Assembly (NCBI GenBank): GCA_000149265.1 | Contig: CH003137.1 | Location: 508,165 to 572,164 of the forward strand | Direction of reading: 5' to 3' | Length of the DNA stretch: 64,000 nt | Origin: Ciona savignyi | Taxonomy: Eukaryota; Chordata; Ascidiacea; Phlebobranchia; Cionidae | Shown: in pieces, positions 61,101-64,000 of the stretch | Numbering within the stretch: position 1 is the first letter of the stretch | Layout: each line of letters begins with the position of its first letter | Program-made: the position numbers and the translations under genes | Notes under the pieces: model-generated | What the model saw: only the letters and a program-made list of their open reading frames with translations | Told to the model about the DNA's origin: nothing | Databases searched by the model: none

Positions 61101-64000
61101 CTAAAAACTTCAATGCGTTTTTGGTTCAATTTTTCATAATATAGTTAGAATAAAGGAAAATTTCAATTAGGAATAGTAAAAAAACTACTGAAGATACAAA
61201 TACAGTTCAAATTTTCCTGAGTACAAAAACTATTAGACAATCTACATTTCAATTTTCATATCATTTGGGCATACCAATAATTAGTGAGTATTTCGTTTGT
61301 CAGTGCACCTCAAAATTTTCAAAGTCGAGCAGAATTTTCTTTACATAAAAAGTGGTGTTCACTAAAGTTTACATAATATATTCTTTATTGGAGGTAGATT
61401 CTAGGTGTGCGGTTTGTTTAAAAGAGGGATAAATTATCTTTCCAACCATACTAAATATTAAATCATAGCATAAATTTGAGAAAAACTGTGCTAATTTGAA
61501 AATGACCAAAAATTGTAAAAAACACTGCGGGACAGCATGTTTAAATTAATGCATTTGGCCGGGAGTGAAAGAGTTAACCAAATGTCAAAACATCCAAACA
61601 TTTAAATTAGTTGGGTTAAACCGTTAGGCGGATCCTGGAGGTATAGCAGTATAAAGGGCAAATTCACTGTAGGTCAATGTTGTTGTGCGCGCGTACAACT
61701 CACGTGACGTGAATTTGATATTCTTGAGTGGCGTGTTAGGGGATTCCCCTGCGAAGGATTGAAGAAGTGCGACGTCAGCGTTGACAGTGGATGGCGACAA
61801 TCGAACTTGTCTGTGGATGGATACAGATGTCCAGGCTTGACATTTCCAATAATTAAATTTATTGGATAAATAGTACAGTACCGCCTGATATTGACAGTAT
61901 TTTAAAACACTGCCTGTTCGGGATGAATTATGGTGGGATTTAAACCAGTCAGAAGCTAGTCAGTTAAATAAACACTGCAACCTGACGGTGGGCGCAAGGT
62001 GATCTGACAATTGCCCGTGTGTTAGTCCCTTTGGTTTCATGGATATAAACATAAATATCCTATCCCCCCCAACCCGATGGTATCTTAATTACCGTCCCTG
62101 CACTCTCACACTACTCAAGTATCTCCCCCCCACCCACTCACTTGGATATCTCCTGCATGCACGAGTTGAGCAGCCGCATGTCGAACTGCTGCATAATGAG
62201 AAGGAATCGAAGCAACAAGGAGGATTCTTCCGAAGACTCAGATTTGTTCTAGAAAGCAAATTTATCGGTGAACATAGAAATTATTAATTGGTATGAGGAC
62301 TAACAAATCTAACTTAGCACTATAAGCACACAACTTCACATTCATGCACAGTAATGATCTGTAGAACAAATAAAATCCTCAAAAACAAGATGTTGGTCAC
62401 AAGTTATTTGGCGATTATCACGAGTTGCCTAATGTTAATTTCCCCAACCAACAACAGTTTGACCCACACTAATTCACTATTATTCTCTATAGTAACAAGG
62501 TATTTTGTTCTTCCCACCTTTTCCACCATTCGGATCAAAGTAGAGTCTTCAGTGTCCACTGTAGCATAGGCTGCTCCTAATATCTTCACCAGTGGGTCGC
62601 GATTTGCTGGAAGCATTTCAAATAAAAGTGAATTGATCTTATTTGATTAAGCTAGTTGATTGTGTTTATAGGTGGGCGAAAATTAATTTATTGATGATGC
62701 AAAAATTCTGGAATTAAAAAACCATTGTGTCGGGTACATATTTGTCCAAACGCTTAGCTTAGTTAGTTAGATAGAGCATGAGAAAAGATTGTTGAATCAA
62801 CACCAGTCATCGCTTATTTGGTTGTGTTTTTGTAAAAGTCACTTAGTGAATTTACCTCTACCCACTGAATTAATTGCTTTAGAAACTAAAACAATAAAAC
62901 AAGCTAGTTATATAGGACACATTGCAATAATTCTGGTAAACCTAAGGAAACCTGACAATTGCCCAAGTAATTGTAGCCCCTGTGTTTCCCATCTATAGAG
63001 ATAAAAATAAATACTCTAGCCAGTATTCTATATTAATTTTAGTAATTGATATATTTTACATTCCTTGAAATGAAAAAATGTCTATGATATAAGAGGGACA
63101 GGTAAAATAAGGAAATTTTATGAAAAAACTGAGGGAGAAAATTGTACCCTTGCCTTCTAAACTAAAAACCTGAGTAATACCATTTAATATTAAAAATCAA
63201 AGATTATAATAAAATAAACCTATAGTTGGCACTTTGCCTGAAAAAACAACAAGTGAACATACATGTGTGTACTGCCACCTGTTTATCATAATAAAAAGGG
63301 ATATCATGATGGAAAGTGATACACAAAACCACATCTTAATTTCAATCTCTACCTTCTAAACATAATCTGACTTCGTTGGTACATTTTTCTTTTGACATTT
63401 TGATGACGTTCGCTGCCTGGTCAAGTGTGCGAACTTTCAGTGTTCCCTCATCAAGTTCAAGTAGTGGAACTCCATTGGGGTCTTTATCTTGTGATTTGAT
63501 TTGGGAAGCACTGCATGGAAGTGAAGTTATTGAAGGTAACCAATAATGTTGTATAAAGTGCAGGCTATGTTAAACTTTGACAATCACATAAAGACAGAAT
63601 AAATAACACCCATATGCGGTTTAATTAGGTCTGTCATTGCTTGCTTGGTGGTTTAGAACAAAATGTTAATGTTATATTCCTATACCTGAAAAAACACAGT
63701 CTAATTACCTAAGACCAAATGCCCGGTTACCGAAGTTCACTTCGAATATTTTTTAACGTTTTAAACTGTTCAGATGTCTGGTAAGTGACTTATTCAAGAA
63801 CAAAACCAAATTAACCTGTAGCAGGTTTTTGACTGAATGGCCAACACTCGAACCAAATGCAGGCAGACCAGTATAATATAATGATTAAACAATCAAATAT
63901 GGTCTTACTGACCCGATGTCATAACCCGATCCGAATGCTGAAGCTGTCAAAGTCGTGTTCCAGGACAATGCTTCTTTGAAAACATATTTTGACTCCTCTG
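58122..64000 (-). CDS. ODAD2: ODAD2 (ARMC4) N-terminal half, 5' end beyond window, frameshifted near its end
   Basis: Nine exons: 63913-64000 (open at the edge), 63353-63510, 62518-62606, 62142-62248, 61704-61810, 60128-60264, 59017-59136, 58826-58967 and 58122-58295. Blocks matching human ARMC4 residues upstream of the armadillo repeats: LSWNTTLTASAFGSGYD, SQDKDPNGVPLLEL, EANRDPLVKILG, VRLSPSTVNADVALL, SNECRALPWRQVHGDICYVI, DPHDGEKFCVTAS, GEVYKDLVTLLRSKS, FAENISKK, then KPSLKWK. In the last exon the frame required by the splice phase stops at TAG 58228-58230, while the conserved KPSLKWK and a Lys-rich tail ending at TAA 58122-58124 are in the next frame. A run of four T (58260-58263, plus strand) where three would keep frame explains this. 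Once that base is discounted, an internal donor (AGTC|GTAAAA, 58225) joins in phase to the acceptor at 57800, giving one ODAD2 message; otherwise the halves are separate ORFs 0.35 kb apart. Confidence 0.88.
58372..58600 (+). repeat. SINE copy
   Basis: GCCTGAACGCAGTAGATTAA, ACAATAGCTCCG and AATATGACGGTTGTCCGC mark a diverged copy of the 12.2 kb family in an ODAD2 intron. Confidence 0.6.
59846..60060 (+). repeat. SINE copy
   Basis: GGGTCAGTAAGTCGCCTTTC, TACTGCAATAGCTCCGTTAA, GGGCACGGGGTAATGTGACG and TTGCCCGTGTG. It is intronic to ODAD2. Confidence 0.7.
60325..60380 (-). repeat. SINE 3' fragment, inverted
   Basis: Minus-strand CAATGCAATAGCTCCGTTAA followed by CCCGACTGTGG, in the opposite orientation to the neighbouring copy at 59.9 kb. 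Confidence 0.55.
60440..61010 (+). other. Unexplained GC-richer island inside an ODAD2 intron
   Basis: Base composition rises here compared with surrounding intron. It holds a 9-base inverted repeat with an 8-base loop (CCAACTCGC / GCGAGTTGG, 60523-60548), a CCAATAGG motif, and two plus-strand frames: one from ATG 60451 to about 60681, the other GTG-initiated and covering 60871-61104. Neither protein matches a family I know. It may be an old mobile-element fragment or a nested short transcript. Confidence 0.3.
61975..62075 (+). repeat. SINE 3' fragment
   Basis: ACGGTGGGCGCAAGGTGATC and TGACAATTGCCCGTGTG, matching the 3' part of the 12.2 kb SINE; intronic to ODAD2. Confidence 0.7.
62838..63020 (+). 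repeat. SINE copy, diverged
   Basis: CTACCCACTGAATTAATTG, GACACATTGCAATAATTCTG and CCTGACAATTGCCC. It is intronic to ODAD2. Confidence 0.6.

Overview
The window reads as nuclear DNA of a sea squirt, most likely a Ciona species. Introns are many and short, background is AT-rich, gene density is high, dispersed tRNA-derived SINE copies resemble those of Ciona, and strong 3' splice sites lie 2-25 bases upstream of start codons, as expected for spliced-leader trans-splicing. The species call is inference. No bacterial gene or CRISPR array is present. There are two 100-N assembly gaps (19717-19816 and 31768-31867).

Layout. (1) 1-1043, minus: the 5' three exons of a secreted, cysteine-containing protein with features of an IL-17 family cytokine, cut by the left edge. 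(2) 7602-20345, minus: a complete 18-exon phospholipase C delta (PH, EF-hands, X, Y, C2; about 730 residues), broken by one extra base in exon 7. (3) 32241-37030, minus: an 8-exon cyclin Y (331 residues) with an atypical C-terminus and a hAT transposon with an 8-base target duplication in intron 1. (4) 41176-45502, plus: a gene with a non-coding first exon and four coding exons for a 279-residue secreted helical protein. All three introns that interrupt its coding sequence are phase 0, as in class I helical cytokine genes. I recognise no named orthologue. (5) 50536-64000, minus: ODAD2/ARMC4, the outer dynein arm docking factor. Here it appears as an N-terminal reading frame (58122 to beyond the right edge) and a C-terminal armadillo-repeat frame (50536-57776), separated by stop codons.

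Splice models were assembled by hand. For the complete CDSs every exon phase is compatible and total coding lengths divide by three (PLC delta and the ODAD2 N half only after discounting one base each). The intergenic stretches (1.0-7.5, 20.4-32.2, 37.1-41.2 and 45.9-50.5 kb) hold repeats and no gene I can support.

The genes are functionally unrelated: lipid second-messenger signalling, Wnt/CDK14-16 control, cilium motility and two candidate secreted signals. The most interesting content is the pair of cytokine-like genes and the disrupted ODAD2 locus.
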